NCBI RefSeq assembly: GCF_001590835.1
Contig: NZ_LTAQ01000001.1
Location: 84,357-148,356, forward strand
DNA from: Bacillus gaemokensis
GTDB lineage: Bacteria > Bacillota > Bacilli > Bacillales > Bacillaceae_G
Reading direction: 5' to 3'
Length of the DNA stretch: 64,000 bases
Part shown: one piece after another, positions 35,132 to 46,445 of the stretch
Layout: each line of letters starts with the position of its first letter
Numbering within the stretch: position 1 is the stretch's first letter
Program-made: the position numbers and the translations under genes
The notes under the pieces: generated by a model
Seen by the model: only the letters and a program-made list of their open reading frames with translations
Database searches by the model: none
What the model was told of the DNA's origin: nothing

Positions 35132-36394
35132 TTACAAGAAAAACTTCCGGATGTCATTCCACGTTACAACTAACATAAGTAACATTAATAACGCAAATCC
35201 AATAAAATGAACCATTCCTTCTTTTTGACGATCGATTGGTTTCCCGCGCAAAGCTTCAATTAAGAAGAAGAACAAGCGTCCGCCATCAAGAGCAGGAACC
35301 GGTAATAAGTTAAATAAACCAAGATTTATACTTAGCACTGCTGCCAAGCTAAGGACACGTGTAATTCCATAATCCACCACTTGATCTGTTAAATTATAGA
35401 TTCCTACTGGACCTGATAAATCATTAATAGAAAATTGACCTGTCACTAATTTTACAAGGGAATCAAAAATTAATTTTGTCCATGTATATGTCTGCTCAAA
35501 ACCTGATTTAATAGAACCAAAAATAGATTTCTCTACAGGAGAGTACACACCAATTTTACCAATCTTTTCTTTCCCCTCTGTATCAGCTGCCGGTGTTACT
35601 TTCACATTAAATTGTTCACTGTCACGCTTTACCTGCAGCGTGATTTCTTTATTTGGGTTTTCACGTACAATTGTTACAACATCTTTCCATGTACTTGTAT
35701 TTTTCCCATCAATCGCTTGAATTGTATCATCTTGTTTCAATCCCGCTTGCTCGGCGACACTATCCTTCATTACTTTCCCAACCATTGGCTTGTCAATAGG
35801 AACCCCTTGTACAAATCCAAGGATAACAAAAATAACAAATGCAAGAATAAAGTTCATAGCAGGACCTGCAAAAATTGTTAATGCACGCTGACCTAACGTT
35901 TTAGAACCAAACTGCCTTTTAAACGGAGCAATTTGTATTTCTTCCCCCGCTGAAACAATACGAGCTTTTTCGTTCACACGAAATGTTTGCAAATCTTCCT
36001 CATACTCTTCGTAGCCAGAGATTGTAAGGTTATATTCTAAATCAGCTTGTTCTACTTCAATCACACGAACATTCGGATACTTTTCGCGCCCGTCTAAAAC
36101 TAATTTCATAACCTCTTCATTTTCATTTAAAACCAGTCCAACTTTTGTTCCCGGTTTTAATTCAACCGTTTCCGCATCTTCACCAGCCATTCTAACATAG
36201 CCGCCAAGCGGAAGTAACCGAACCGTATAAATTGTTTCATTCTTTTCAAATGAAAATATTTTTGGTCCAAAACCAATTGCAAACTCGCGGCATAAAATCC
36301 CAGCTCTTTTTGCAAAATATAGATGCCCTAGCTCATGGAAAAATACGAGTGCACCGAAAATTAATATAAAGGCAATCGCTGTATTCAATTCCAT
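35132..36394 (-). CDS. rseP: Intramembrane site-2 zinc protease RseP/RasP
   Basis: 420 residues from the ATG at 36394. Zinc motif HELGH at 20-24 in the first membrane segment; a central PDZ domain (about 190-280, QAGLKQDDTIQAIDGKNTST); second active-site motif NLLPVPALDGGRLFF near 355-370; last membrane segment near the end. It cuts anti-sigma factors such as RsiW and signal peptide remnants in the membrane. Spaced 11 bp from dxr, as in B. subtilis (dxr-rasP). Confidence 0.96.
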   Translation of the reverse strand: MELNTAIAFILIFGALVFFHELGHLYFAKRAGILCREFAIGFGPKIFSFEKNETIYTVRLLPLGGYVRMAGEDAETVELKPGTKVGLVLNENEEVMKLVLDGREKYPNVRVIEVEQADLEYNLTISGYEEYEEDLQTFRVNEKARIVSAGEEIQIAPFKRQFGSKTLGQRALTIFAGPAMNFILAFVIFVILGFVQGVPIDKPMVGKVMKDSVAEQAGLKQDDTIQAIDGKNTSTWKDVVTIVRENPNKEITLQVKRDSEQFNVKVTPAADTEGKEKIGKIGVYSPVEKSIFGSIKSGFEQTYTWTKLIFDSLVKLVTGQFSINDLSGPVGIYNLTDQVVDYGITRVLSLAAVLSINLGLFNLLPVPALDGGRLFFFLIEALRGKPIDRQKEGMVHFIGFALLMLLMLVVTWNDIRKFFL

Positions 36395-36405
36395 AACCAC
36401 CTTTG

Positions 36406-37548
36406 CTAAATTTGTTCCATCACAAACCGTCTTGTGGCCGCATCAATTTCTTGAATTTCCTCTAAGCTCGGACGTGCAATGACATTGTGATGGTGCATTG
36501 CTTTTTCAATAAGGTCTTCTACTGTTAAGAAACCAATTTTCTTTTGTAAAAAGGCCGCTACAGCTACTTCATTCGCTGCGTTCATTACAGCCGGCATGCT
36601 CCCGCCAGTCTTTCCAGCTTCATAAGCAAATCGTAGGCAACGGAAACGTTCTTGATTCATCTTTTCAAAATGCAATGTTCCGATTTCCCATAGGTTTAAC
36701 TGTTTTGTATCTAAAAGAGGTAATCGATCAGGGTATGTAAGTGCATATTGAATTGGTACACGCATATCTGGTGAACCGAGCTGCGCCATTACACTACGAT
36801 CCTCAAATTCAACCATAGAATGAATAATGCTTTCTTTATGTAAAACAACATCGATTTGCTCATAAGGTATGCCGAAAAGCCAATGTGCTTCAATTACTTC
36901 AAGCCCCTTATTCATCATTGTAGCAGAATCAATTGTAATTTTCGAACCCATTGACCAGTTTGGATGACGAAGCGCATCCTCTACTGTCACATGATGCAAT
37001 TCATCTCTCGTTTTATCACGGAAGCTCCCGCCTGAAGCTGTAATGATTAATCGAGAGATTCGCTTTTCATTTTCTCCATTCAAACATTGAAAAATAGCAG
37101 AATGCTCACTATCTACCGGAAGTAACGACACATTATGTTTACGCGCAGCTTCCATTATGATATGTCCCGCAGTTACTAAAGTTTCTTTGTTCGCAATTCC
37201 AATTGTTTTTTTCGCCTCAATTGCACGGAGTGTTGGTAACAATCCTACGCTACCTACAACAGCATTTATTACAAATTCTGTACTCGGATGAAGAGCTACC
37301 TCTAATAGTCCTTCATTACCATATACTACTTTCGTATTTCCAGAAACGGATTGTAACTTTACAACATCTTCCTCTCTTTGTACGGAAACAAGTCGAGGAG
37401 AAAACTCTTGAATAACTTTTACTGCGTAGTCAATATTTTTCCCTACAGAAAAAGCAACGAGACGGAATTGGTCTGGGTGCGAGCGTAATACATCTAATGT
37501 TTGTGTCCCAATTGACCCGCTTGCACCTAATAAACTAATGTTTTTCAT
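36406..37548 (-). CDS. dxr: 1-deoxy-D-xylulose 5-phosphate reductoisomerase
   Basis: 380 residues. NADPH-binding [16 protein letters not shown] at 5-20, the metal and substrate motif [13 protein letters not shown] near 150, and the SGGSFRD and [19 protein letters not shown] motifs in the catalytic part. It is the first committed step of the MEP isoprenoid pathway. Clustered with uppS and cdsA, which use isoprenoids and lipids for cell-envelope synthesis. Confidence 0.98.
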   Translation of the reverse strand: MKNISLLGASGSIGTQTLDVLRSHPDQFRLVAFSVGKNIDYAVKVIQEFSPRLVSVQREEDVVKLQSVSGNTKVVYGNEGLLEVALHPSTEFVINAVVGSVGLLPTLRAIEAKKTIGIANKETLVTAGHIIMEAARKHNVSLLPVDSEHSAIFQCLNGENEKRISRLIITASGGSFRDKTRDELHHVTVEDALRHPNWSMGSKITIDSATMMNKGLEVIEAHWLFGIPYEQIDVVLHKESIIHSMVEFEDRSVMAQLGSPDMRVPIQYALTYPDRLPLLDTKQLNLWEIGTLHFEKMNQERFRCLRFAYEAGKTGGSMPAVMNAANEVAVAAFLQKKIGFLTVEDLIEKAMHHHNVIARPSLEEIQEIDAATRRFVMEQI

Positions 37549-37571
37549 GACTCAGGCCCCTCGTTCATTGA

Positions 37572-38363
37572 TTAAATGTATTGTAATAAGAAATATAGGA
37601 TCGGTAAAACAAACAGCCAGCTATCTGTTCGATCTAATATACCGCCATGTCCAGGCAAGATGGTACCTGAATCTTTTACGCCATAATGACGTTTAAATGC
37701 AGACTGTACTAAGTCACCAATTTGTCCAAAAATAGAAATTGCGATTGTAGCAACAATTAAAATTCCTACACTGTTTTCAACTGGATAAAACATATTGTAT
37801 ACAAGCGCAACGATAATTCCGCAAACAATACCGCCTAATGAACCTTCTATCGTTTTATTCGGGCTAATCTCTGGCCACAATTTTCTTTTGCCAATCGCTT
37901 TCCCTATGAAATATGCGCCTGAATCAGTTGCCCAAATGACAAATAATGCATAGAACACATAATGGATTCCCATTATTCTCGTTTCATTTAAATATAAGAA
38001 TCCCATTGCAACATATGTTGTTGCCATAAGTAAAAATGAAGCATTGTCAAAAGTAAATGTATTCTTAGAAAGGACTGTATATGATAAAAGTAATAAAACA
38101 ATCACAAATGTGATTTCTAATTTACCTAATTCAATCCAATTAAACACTTCTGATGCATTACTTGGAACTAAAATAATCCACAATAATAATGCAGCTAGAA
38201 CTGTTGGTACCGAAATAAGTGTAAGCTTGTTCATACGAATCAACTCATACAACCCTATAGAAGCAAGTGCATACACTAAAACTGTAAAAGGCACGCCACC
38301 GTAAATTACGATGGGAATGAATAGCGCGGCAGCAATCACTCCAGTAATAATTCTCTGTTTCAC
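37572..38363 (-). CDS. cdsA: Phosphatidate cytidylyltransferase
   Basis: 263 residues from the GTG at 38363 (AGAGGG 7 bases upstream; a TTG two codons earlier would be too close). Eight or so membrane segments. C-terminal CDP-diglyceride synthetase signature VKDSGTILPGHGGILDRTDS. It makes CDP-diacylglycerol from phosphatidic acid and CTP. Order uppS-cdsA-dxr. Confidence 0.96.
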   Translation of the reverse strand: MKQRIITGVIAAALFIPIVIYGGVPFTVLVYALASIGLYELIRMNKLTLISVPTVLAALLLWIILVPSNASEVFNWIELGKLEITFVIVLLLLSYTVLSKNTFTFDNASFLLMATTYVAMGFLYLNETRIMGIHYVFYALFVIWATDSGAYFIGKAIGKRKLWPEISPNKTIEGSLGGIVCGIIVALVYNMFYPVENSVGILIVATIAISIFGQIGDLVQSAFKRHYGVKDSGTILPGHGGILDRTDSWLFVLPILYFLLQYI

Positions 38364-38380
38364 TACCAAACCCTCTCTTT

Positions 38381-39157
38381 CTACACGCCTCCGAATCTGC
38401 GCCCTCTATGTTGAAAGTCTGTAATCGCATTTAGCAAATGTTCCTCAGTAAAATCTGGCCAATACACATCTGTAAACCAAAGCTCCGAATACGCAATTTG
38501 CCATAACATGAAATTACTAATACGCAGCTCACCACTTGTACGAATAAGCAAGTCTGGATCAGGTAAAGAACTCGTCATTAAGTATGAAGAAATCATTTCT
38601 TCATTTACATCTTCTGAGCCAACTTTCCCTTCTTCGCTATCTTTCATCATATGTTGCACAGCAGAAACGATTTCATCGCGACTCCCATAGTTTAACGCAA
38701 AATTGAGAATTAATCCCGTATTCTCTTTTGTATCTTCCATGGCCTTTTCCATCGCTCTACGTGTATGCGTAGGAAGACGATCTTTTTGTCCGATTACTCG
38801 AACTTGTACATTTTCCTCAATTAGTTCCGGTAAAAATGTACCTAGAAATTCTTCTGGAAGCTTCATTAAATAATCGACTTCCTTTTTCGGTCTTTTCCAA
38901 TTCTCAGTAGAAAAAGCATAAAGGGTTAACACTTTCACATCAAGTTTACTTGCAAATTTCGTGATCTTTTTTACAACTTGCATTCCTTCATGATGTCCCG
39001 CGATACGAGGCATTGCTCTTCTCTTTGCCCATCTTCCATTACCATCCATAATAATAGCGATATGTTCTGGGATGTATCCTTTTTTTACTTTTTCAATGAG
39101 ATGATCAAACGATGTGACCTTTTTACCTTTAAAAAAAGGAAACTTTTTAAACATCAT
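38381..39157 (-). CDS. uppS: Undecaprenyl diphosphate synthase
   Basis: 258 residues (MMFKKFPFF start; GGAGGG upstream). Catalytic Asp38 in IMDGNGRWAKRR, the FSTENWKRP motif, and the C-terminal substrate-binding RTSGELRISNFMLWQIAYSE. It condenses IPP units to the C55 carrier lipid precursor for peptidoglycan and teichoic acids. Confidence 0.98.
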   Translation of the reverse strand: MMFKKFPFFKGKKVTSFDHLIEKVKKGYIPEHIAIIMDGNGRWAKRRAMPRIAGHHEGMQVVKKITKFASKLDVKVLTLYAFSTENWKRPKKEVDYLMKLPEEFLGTFLPELIEENVQVRVIGQKDRLPTHTRRAMEKAMEDTKENTGLILNFALNYGSRDEIVSAVQHMMKDSEEGKVGSEDVNEEMISSYLMTSSLPDPDLLIRTSGELRISNFMLWQIAYSELWFTDVYWPDFTEEHLLNAITDFQHRGRRFGGV

Positions 39158-39195
39158 TCATACCCTCCAACAAGCAGACGTATGCCTAAAAGTGT

Positions 39196-39221
39196 AAAAA
39201 GACCCCCTTAAGAAGAGGGTC
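39196..39221 (-). terminator. Terminator of frr
   Basis: GACCCTCTTCTTAAGGGGGTC followed by TTTTTACAC on the minus strand. Confidence 0.85.
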
Positions 39222-39242
39222 ATATTTGCGAAGGAATCGCTA

Positions 39243-39800
39243 TTACACTTCCATAATTTCTTTTTCTTTGTTTTTTGCGATTTCGTCAACTTTTGCAATA
39301 TATTTATCTGTTTCTTTTTGGATATCTTCTGTATATCCTCTTAAATCGTCCTCTGTAATGTCACCTGCTTTTTCAAGCTTTTTAAGATCATCATTAGCAT
39401 CACGGCGTACATTACGAACAGCAACTTTTGCTTCCTCAGCATATTTCTTAACAGTTTTTACCAGGTCTTTACGACGTTCTTCTGTTAATGCAGGGAATGC
39501 AATACGAATTACTGATCCATCATTAGAAGGGTTTAAACCTAAATCTGCTTTTAAGATTGCCTTTTCAATATCACCGATAGACGTTTTATCATAAGGTTGA
39601 ATCACAAGTAAACGTGCTTCAGGAACTGTGATGTTCGCTAATTGCACAACAGGTGTTGGTGCACCATAATAATCAACTTGTACCTTATCTAAAGCAGACG
39701 CGCTTGCACGACCAGCACGAACTGAAGCTAATTCACGAGAATAAGCACTAACTGCTTTTTCCATTTTTTCATTTGTAGCTTTTAATACTTGTTGTCCCAT
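39243..39800 (-). CDS. frr: Ribosome recycling factor
   Basis: 185 residues, a tRNA-mimic with a long three-helix bundle (1-30 and 105-185) and a small beta domain. Signature [20 protein letters not shown]. It splits post-termination ribosomes with EF-G. Two bases separate it from pyrH. Confidence 0.98.
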   Translation of the reverse strand: MGQQVLKATNEKMEKAVSAYSRELASVRAGRASASALDKVQVDYYGAPTPVVQLANITVPEARLLVIQPYDKTSIGDIEKAILKADLGLNPSNDGSVIRIAFPALTEERRKDLVKTVKKYAEEAKVAVRNVRRDANDDLKKLEKAGDITEDDLRGYTEDIQKETDKYIAKVDEIAKNKEKEIMEV

Positions 39801-39802
39801 AT

Positions 39803-40525
39803 TTATTTCCCCCTTACAATTGTTCCAATATTTTCGCCTAAAACGGCACGTTTAATGTTTCCATTTTCCATAACTGAGAATACAATTAGTGGAATATCGT
39901 TATCCATACATAAAGAAGAAGCAGTAGAATCCATTACACCTAAACCTTCTTTTAATACATCTAAGTAAGTAAGTGTTTCATATTTCGTGGCTGTTGGATC
40001 AATAGATGGATCTGCATTATACACACCATCTACATTGTTTTTCGCCATTAAAATAACATCAGCTTCAATTTCTGCCGCACGTAGCGCTGCAGTTGTATCT
40101 GTAGAGAAATAAGGGTTACCTGTACCTGCTGCAAAAATAACAACACGTTTTTTCTCTAAGTGACGAATTGCTTTACGACGAATGTACGGTTCTGCCACTT
40201 GACGCATTTCAATGGACGTTTGAACACGTGTTTGAATACCAATGTTCTCTAAGCTATCTTGAAGAGCTAATGAGTTCATAACCGTCGCTAACATGCCCAT
40301 GTAATCTGCTCCTGCACGATCCATGCCCATTTCACTTCCGATTTTCCCACGCCAAATGTTACCGCCACCTACAACAACAGCAACTTCTACATCAAGCTCT
40401 GCAATTTCTTTTACTTGTTCTGCTACTGATTTAATAACAGATGGGTTAATTCCAAACCCTTTTTCACCAGCTAAAGCTTCACCACTTAACTTTAGCACGA
40501 CACGATTATATTTCGGTTTACTCAT
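39803..40525 (-). CDS. pyrH: Uridylate kinase
   Basis: 240 residues, amino-acid-kinase fold. ATP site [28 protein letters not shown] and [17 protein letters not shown] motifs. It phosphorylates UMP to UDP; in Bacillus it is GTP-activated and UTP-inhibited. A terminator between tsf and pyrH suggests its own promoter or attenuation. Confidence 0.98.
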   Translation of the reverse strand: MSKPKYNRVVLKLSGEALAGEKGFGINPSVIKSVAEQVKEIAELDVEVAVVVGGGNIWRGKIGSEMGMDRAGADYMGMLATVMNSLALQDSLENIGIQTRVQTSIEMRQVAEPYIRRKAIRHLEKKRVVIFAAGTGNPYFSTDTTAALRAAEIEADVILMAKNNVDGVYNADPSIDPTATKYETLTYLDVLKEGLGVMDSTASSLCMDNDIPLIVFSVMENGNIKRAVLGENIGTIVRGK

Positions 40526-40557
40526 AATGAACCTCCAATTGCTTACATCTTTATTTT

Positions 40558-40584
40558 AAAAAAGGGAACACAATGTGTTCCCTA
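40558..40584 (-). terminator. Terminator of tsf
   Basis: AGGGAACACATTGTGTTCCCT, near-perfect palindrome, then TTTTTT on the minus strand. Confidence 0.88.
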
Positions 40585-40591
40585 GTCTGTA

Positions 40592-41479
40592 TTAGTTGTT
40601 ACCTTTTACTTGGTTCATTACTTCTTCAGCAAAGTTGTCTTCACGTTTCTCGATACCTTCACCAACAGCATAGCGAACGAAACCTTTTACTGTTCCGCCT
40701 TTAGACTCAACAAACTGACGAACTTTTAAGTCAGGGTTTTTAACAAACACTTGATCAAGTAAGCAAATCTCTTCGAAGAATTTACCTAGGCGACCTTCAA
40801 CCATTTTAGCAACGATTTTCTCTGGTTTGCCTTCATTTAACGCTTGTTGTGTTAATACTTGACGCTCATGTTCAACCTCTTCAGCTGTTACAGCATCGCG
40901 GTCGATGTATTTAGGGTTAACAGCTGCAATGTGCATCGCTACATCTTTCGCTGCATCTTCTTCTGTAGTTCCTTCAAGAACTGCTAATACACCAATACGT
41001 CCACCCATGTGTAGGTAAGCGCCGAATGCATCTGCATCAGTTTTTGACACAATTTCAAAACGACGAAGTGTAAGTTTTTCACCAATTTTAGCAATAGCTT
41101 CATTGATGTGAGCTTCTACTGTTTTGTCGTTTGCAATTGTTTGAGCCATAGCTTCTTCAACAGTTGCAGGTTTGTTAGTTAATAAGTGAGCAGCTAATTC
41201 TTTTATTAAAGCTTGGAAACCTTCGTTTTTAGCAACAAAGTCAGTTTCAGAGTTAAGCTCTAAAATAACTGCGTCATTTCCATTTGCTTCAATATAAGTT
41301 AAACCTTCAGCAGCAATGCGGTCTGCTTTTTTCGCAGCTTTCGCAATACCTTTCTCACGTAAGAAATCAATTGCTTTCTCCATGTCGCCATTCATTTCTG
41401 TTAAAGCTTTTTTGCAGTCCATCATACCTGCGCCAGTTTTTTCACGAAGTTCTTTTACCATTTGTGCAGTGATTGCCAT
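40592..41479 (-). CDS. tsf: Elongation factor Ts
   Basis: 295 residues from the ATG at 41479 (AGGAGG upstream). N-terminal UBA-like domain with the [20 protein letters not shown] signature, core with [11 protein letters not shown]. It exchanges GDP for GTP on EF-Tu. It follows rpsB with an intervening terminator. Confidence 0.98.
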   Translation of the reverse strand: MAITAQMVKELREKTGAGMMDCKKALTEMNGDMEKAIDFLREKGIAKAAKKADRIAAEGLTYIEANGNDAVILELNSETDFVAKNEGFQALIKELAAHLLTNKPATVEEAMAQTIANDKTVEAHINEAIAKIGEKLTLRRFEIVSKTDADAFGAYLHMGGRIGVLAVLEGTTEEDAAKDVAMHIAAVNPKYIDRDAVTAEEVEHERQVLTQQALNEGKPEKIVAKMVEGRLGKFFEEICLLDQVFVKNPDLKVRQFVESKGGTVKGFVRYAVGEGIEKREDNFAEEVMNQVKGNN

Positions 41480-41514
41480 ACTTTTCATCCTCCTAAAATA
41501 TGTATTTATACCTT

Positions 41515-41553
41515 AAAAAAGGTGATAAAAGGCCGAACCCCTTATCACCTTTC
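41515..41553 (-). terminator. Terminator / attenuator between rpsB and tsf
   Basis: AAAGGTGATAAGGGG...TTTTATCACCTTTTTT, a ten-bp stem followed by T run on the minus strand. It probably lets part of transcription continue into tsf. Confidence 0.8.
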
Positions 41554-41561
41554 CAAATTTG

Positions 41562-42467
<906 letters not shown>

Positions 42468-42584
42468 CTACTTCTTAAATTTAATCCTAGTATTACCACT
42501 CTATTTCGTCTTTAAGCAATCATCTCCAATCTAGTATAGTTCCAGCGTTTCCACTCATCAAAATACAATAAATCTCTTAGAAAG

Positions 42585-42619
42585 AAAAAAAGCTCCCCTC
42601 AGGTGAGGAGAGCTTTTTC
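42585..42619 (-). terminator. Terminator of codY
   Basis: AAAAAGCTCTCCTCACCTGAGGGGAGCTTTTTTT-type palindrome right after codY. Confidence 0.9.
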
Positions 42620-42624
42620 AACAA

Positions 42625-43404
42625 TTAGTTTGTTTTTAGTTTAGCAAGTTCATGTAAAAACTTGTCATTTAATACTTTAATGTATGTTCCTTTCATACCT
42701 AAAGAACGAGATTCAATCACGCCTGCACTTTCTAATTTACGCAGTGCGTTTACGATTACAGAGCGAGTAATTCCAACGCGATCAGCAATTTTACTTGCAA
42801 CAAGTAAACCTTCTGTCCCGTTCAATTCTTCGAAAATATGTTCGATCGCTTCTAACTCACTATATGATAATGAGCTAATTGCCATTTGAACAACAGCTTT
42901 ACTACGTGCTTCCTCTTCGATTTCTTCTGCTTTTTCACGTAAGATTTCCATGCCTACTACAGTTGAGCTGTACTCAGCAAGGATTAAATCATCATCTAAG
43001 AATTCTTGACCTAGACGAGCTAATACTAATGTACCTAGGCGCTCACCACCACCAACGATCGGTACGATTGTTGTTAAACCTTGACCGAATAATTCTCTAT
43101 TTTCCACTGGGAACGCAGTGTAGTCACTATCCACACCTAAGTTTGAAGATGTTTCTGTAACATTGAATAAGCTTTGCGTATATTCTTCTGGGAATTGACG
43201 CTCTGCAAGCATTTGCTTCATACGCTCATTTTCAATTTGTTGGTGGATTGCATATCCTAGTAATTTACCACGACGACTTACGACGAATACATTCGCTTCA
43301 ATCACTTCACACATTGTATCTGACATTTCTCTAAAGTTTACAGGCTTTCCTGCTGCGCTTTGTAATAAAGCATTTAATTTTCTTGTTTTTGCTAATAATT
43401 CCAT
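42625..43404 (-). CDS. codY: GTP- and branched-chain-amino-acid-sensing global repressor CodY
   Basis: 259 residues. N-terminal GAF-type domain (1-155) binds Ile/Leu/Val; C-terminal winged HTH (about 200-250, [20 protein letters not shown]). It represses nutrient-starvation, sporulation and virulence genes in rich conditions. Last gene of the xerC-hslV-hslU-codY operon, as in B. subtilis; the terminator follows. Unlike B. subtilis no motility genes come next. Confidence 0.98.
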   Translation of the reverse strand: MELLAKTRKLNALLQSAAGKPVNFREMSDTMCEVIEANVFVVSRRGKLLGYAIHQQIENERMKQMLAERQFPEEYTQSLFNVTETSSNLGVDSDYTAFPVENRELFGQGLTTIVPIVGGGERLGTLVLARLGQEFLDDDLILAEYSSTVVGMEILREKAEEIEEEARSKAVVQMAISSLSYSELEAIEHIFEELNGTEGLLVASKIADRVGITRSVIVNALRKLESAGVIESRSLGMKGTYIKVLNDKFLHELAKLKTN

Positions 43405-43481
43405 TTCAAAAGTTCCTCCTACATGTTACTTACATATTTTTTCATCACTTGGAAACTAGGGCGAGTCACCTGATGACACTA

Positions 43482-44873
43482 TTACAAAATAAACTGGCTC
43501 ACATCTTTATTTTTAGCAATCGTCGCTAATTTCTCCTCGACATATTGAGGTGTTATCGTTATTTTCTCTAACGTAATTTCAGATGCTTCAAATGATAAAT
43601 CTTCAAGAAGTTTCTCCATAATAGTATGAAGTCTTCTCGCTCCAATATTATCTGTATCTTGATTGACTTGATAAGCAATCTCGGCAATCTTACGAATAGC
43701 TTCGTCTGAAAATTCAATTTCTATACCTTCAGTGGCTAATAATGCTATATATTGTTTCACTAAGGCGTTATCAGGTTCAACAAGAATTTTAACAAAATCC
43801 TCCACTGATAGTTTTGTTAATTCCACTCGAATCGGGAATCTCCCTTGCAATTCCGGAATTAAATCAGACGGTTTGGACATATGAAACGCACCAGCTGCAA
43901 TAAATAAAATATAATCAGTTTTCACCGAGCCATATTTCGTTGCAACGTTCGACCCTTCTACAATCGGCAAAATGTCACGCTGCACACCTTCACGCGATAC
44001 ATCCACACTATTCGACTGCTTACCAGCAATTTTGTCAATTTCATCAATAAAAATAATCCCGAGCTGTTCAGCACGATAAACAGCCTCTTGTGTAACTTCA
44101 TCCATATCAATTAAGCGCTGTGCTTCCTCATTTGTCAAGACTTTTCTTGCTTCTTTCACAGAAAGCTTACGTTTTTTTGTTTTTTTCGGCATAAAATTCC
44201 CAAGCGCATCCTGGAAATTCATCCCCATTTGTTCCATACCTGTCCCTTGCAGCATATCAAACATCGAGGATTGCTGTTCCGTCACTTCAATCGATACAAT
44301 TTCATCCTCAAGTAAGCCAGCAGCAAGCTTTCTTTCAACATCTTGACGTTTTTTTTCAATTTCCGTGTCATCTTGCGCTTCAGATGTCTGATTAGAGTTT
44401 TGATTTCCGCCAAACAACATTTCTAACGGGTTTTTAAATCCTGATTGTTTTTCAGGACTAGGTACCAAAATTTCAACAAGTCGTTGATCCGCTTGCTCCT
44501 CAGCTTTATCTTTAACTTTAACTACCATTTCTTCTTTCACAATACGAACAGACGTTTCGACAAGATCGCGTATCATAGACTCTACATCCCGACCCACATA
44601 TCCAACTTCTGTGAATTTGGTCGCTTCAACCTTAATAAAAGGAGCTCCAACGAGCTTCGCCATTCGTCGTGCTACCTCTGTCTTTCCAACTCCTGTCGGT
44701 CCAATCATTAAAATGTTTTTCGGAGCAATTTCATCGCGCAAATCTTCCGCTAGTTTACTGCGACGATATCGATTTCTAAGTGCTACTGCAACCGCTTTTT
44801 TCGCATCTTTTTGACCTATAATGTATTGATCCAATTTTTCTACAATTTGACGCGGAGTAAAATGTAAATGCAT
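43482..44873 (-). CDS. hslU: HslU (ClpY) AAA+ ATPase
   Basis: 463 residues from the ATG at 44873 (AGGGAGG upstream). Walker A GPTGVGKT at 58-65, an intermediate domain about 110-240 with Gln/Met-rich part, Walker B FIDEIDKI near 268. It unfolds substrates for the HslV peptidase. Separated from hslV by 22 bases. Confidence 0.97.
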   Translation of the reverse strand: MHLHFTPRQIVEKLDQYIIGQKDAKKAVAVALRNRYRRSKLAEDLRDEIAPKNILMIGPTGVGKTEVARRMAKLVGAPFIKVEATKFTEVGYVGRDVESMIRDLVETSVRIVKEEMVVKVKDKAEEQADQRLVEILVPSPEKQSGFKNPLEMLFGGNQNSNQTSEAQDDTEIEKKRQDVERKLAAGLLEDEIVSIEVTEQQSSMFDMLQGTGMEQMGMNFQDALGNFMPKKTKKRKLSVKEARKVLTNEEAQRLIDMDEVTQEAVYRAEQLGIIFIDEIDKIAGKQSNSVDVSREGVQRDILPIVEGSNVATKYGSVKTDYILFIAAGAFHMSKPSDLIPELQGRFPIRVELTKLSVEDFVKILVEPDNALVKQYIALLATEGIEIEFSDEAIRKIAEIAYQVNQDTDNIGARRLHTIMEKLLEDLSFEASEITLEKITITPQYVEEKLATIAKNKDVSQFIL

Positions 44874-44895
44874 ATAAAATGCCTCCCTTACGATT

Positions 44896-45438
44896 CTACA
44901 ATTCTTCCACAATTATATTGTGATTTGTATACACACAAATATCGCCAGCAATCTCTAAACTCGCTTTTGCAATCTGTTTTGCTGTTAAATTTTCACTCGC
45001 ATGTTGCTTTAAAGCACGACCAGCTGCAAGCGCATAATGCCCACCTGAACCAATCGCTAAAATACCGTCATCTGGCTCGATTACTTCCCCTGTACCTGAA
45101 ACAAGAAGAAGCGTTGTTTGATCCATGACAATTAGCATCGCTTCCAATTGACGTAGCATTTTATCACCACGCCATTGTTTTGCCATTTCAACTGCTGCAC
45201 GTTGTAAGTTTCCGTTATACTCTTCTAGTTTCCCCTCAAACATTTCAAAAAGAGTAAAAGCATCTGCAACAGAACCTGCAAATCCAGCTAACACTTTCCC
45301 TTGAAATAGTTTTCGAACTTTACGGGCTGTGTGTTTCATCACAACAGCGTTACCAAACGTTACCTGTCCGTCACCAGCCATTGCACACTCTCCATGATGA
45401 CGAATTGCAAATATTGTAGTAGCGTGGAAATTCCCCAT
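44896..45438 (-). CDS. hslV: HslV (ClpQ/CodW) peptidase
   Basis: 180 residues, 20S-proteasome beta-type fold ([34 protein letters not shown]). Start [10 protein letters not shown]: relative to E. coli HslV, whose mature N-terminus is Thr-Thr, there is a short extension as in B. subtilis CodW. The residue after Met is Gly instead of Ser, so no Ser/Thr nucleophile is exposed by Met removal alone; the Thr-Thr pair at 7-8 is present. AAAGGAG precedes the ATG. Confidence 0.96.
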   Translation of the reverse strand: MGNFHATTIFAIRHHGECAMAGDGQVTFGNAVVMKHTARKVRKLFQGKVLAGFAGSVADAFTLFEMFEGKLEEYNGNLQRAAVEMAKQWRGDKMLRQLEAMLIVMDQTTLLLVSGTGEVIEPDDGILAIGSGGHYALAAGRALKQHASENLTAKQIAKASLEIAGDICVYTNHNIIVEEL

Positions 45439-45480
45439 AGAAAAAACTCCTTTATATGTTTTTATAGCTTTAAAAGCAAT

Positions 45481-46380
45481 TTATGCCCGTGGGTGATGCT
45501 TCATGTAAACAGAACGCAATCTTTCTTTTGAAACATGTGTATAAATTTGTGTCGTTGATAAATTTTCATGACCTAATAGTTCTTGTACAGTACGTAAATC
45601 TGCTCCTTCATCTAACATATGCGTAGCAAATGTATGCCTTAACATATGTGGACTCATTCGCATCGTAAGTGAAGCCTTTTTAATAAGCTCATTTAAAATA
45701 TAACGCACACCTCGATCTGTTAACGGCGTACCCTTGGCATTTAAAAACACCATTTGAGAGTGGTCCTCTGTTTTTTTAGCTAACTGCTTTCTCCCGTTTT
45801 CTATATAAGTAATTAAAGCATCTTGTGCATAGCTTCCAAACGGAACATATCTTTGTTTTTTACCTTTTCCCATCACTAGAATTGTCCCCACTGAAAAATC
45901 AATGTCGGTAAGTTGTAAATTCACGCATTCACTCACACGAATCCCCGTTGCATACATGAGTTCTAATAAAGCTTGATTCCTTTGACCAAGCGGTATTTCT
46001 GGATCAGATACTTCAAATAATTTTTCTAGCTCTTCATTGTACAAAAACTTTGGGATTGACCATTCTTTTTTGGGGAGTGACGCAAGTGCGAACGGATTAT
46101 CTTCGCGATATCCTTCACGCATCAAAAAACGATATAAACTTCGTAAGCTTGATACTTTCCTTGCGACAGATTTACGGGCTAGCTTTTTATCATGTAACGT
46201 CGTTAAGTACAAACGAACATCTATGTATGTAACGTCTAAAAAAGAGGATATGCCTTCTTGCTCCATAAATTGTACAAAATCTTCTAAATCATTTTGATAA
46301 CTTGCAATTGTATATTTTGAATAATTTCTTTCAATTTGTAAATATCCAACGAATAATTGTAACAATTTCTTCACATTCAC
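45481..46380 (-). CDS. xerC: Tyrosine recombinase XerC (CodV)
   Basis: 299 residues from the GTG at 46380 (GAGG 8 bases upstream). The catalytic set is complete: Arg148, Lys172, His245, Arg248, His271, Tyr280. N-terminal SAM-like core-binding domain at 1-95. It works with XerD at dif to resolve chromosome dimers. First gene of the codV-codW-clpY-codY operon. Confidence 0.96.
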   Translation of the reverse strand: MNVKKLLQLFVGYLQIERNYSKYTIASYQNDLEDFVQFMEQEGISSFLDVTYIDVRLYLTTLHDKKLARKSVARKVSSLRSLYRFLMREGYREDNPFALASLPKKEWSIPKFLYNEELEKLFEVSDPEIPLGQRNQALLELMYATGIRVSECVNLQLTDIDFSVGTILVMGKGKKQRYVPFGSYAQDALITYIENGRKQLAKKTEDHSQMVFLNAKGTPLTDRGVRYILNELIKKASLTMRMSPHMLRHTFATHMLDEGADLRTVQELLGHENLSTTQIYTHVSKERLRSVYMKHHPRA

Positions 46381-46396
46381 ATAACTCACCTCAATA

Positions 46397-46432
46397 AAGG
46401 CTACTAAATCGTATCACAACTCAGTAGCCTTT
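46397..46432 (-). terminator. Terminator between trmFO and xerC
   Basis: AAAGGCTACT ... AGTAGCCTTT, ten-bp stem with a 16-base loop. Confidence 0.75.
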
Positions 46433-46445
46433 GCAAGAAATTTAA

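Noticed and set aside
45481-46380. The tyrosine recombinase as part of a mobile element
   Set aside because: It sits in the conserved xerC-hslV-hslU-codY operon with full XerC catalytic residues; it is the chromosomal dimer-resolution enzyme.
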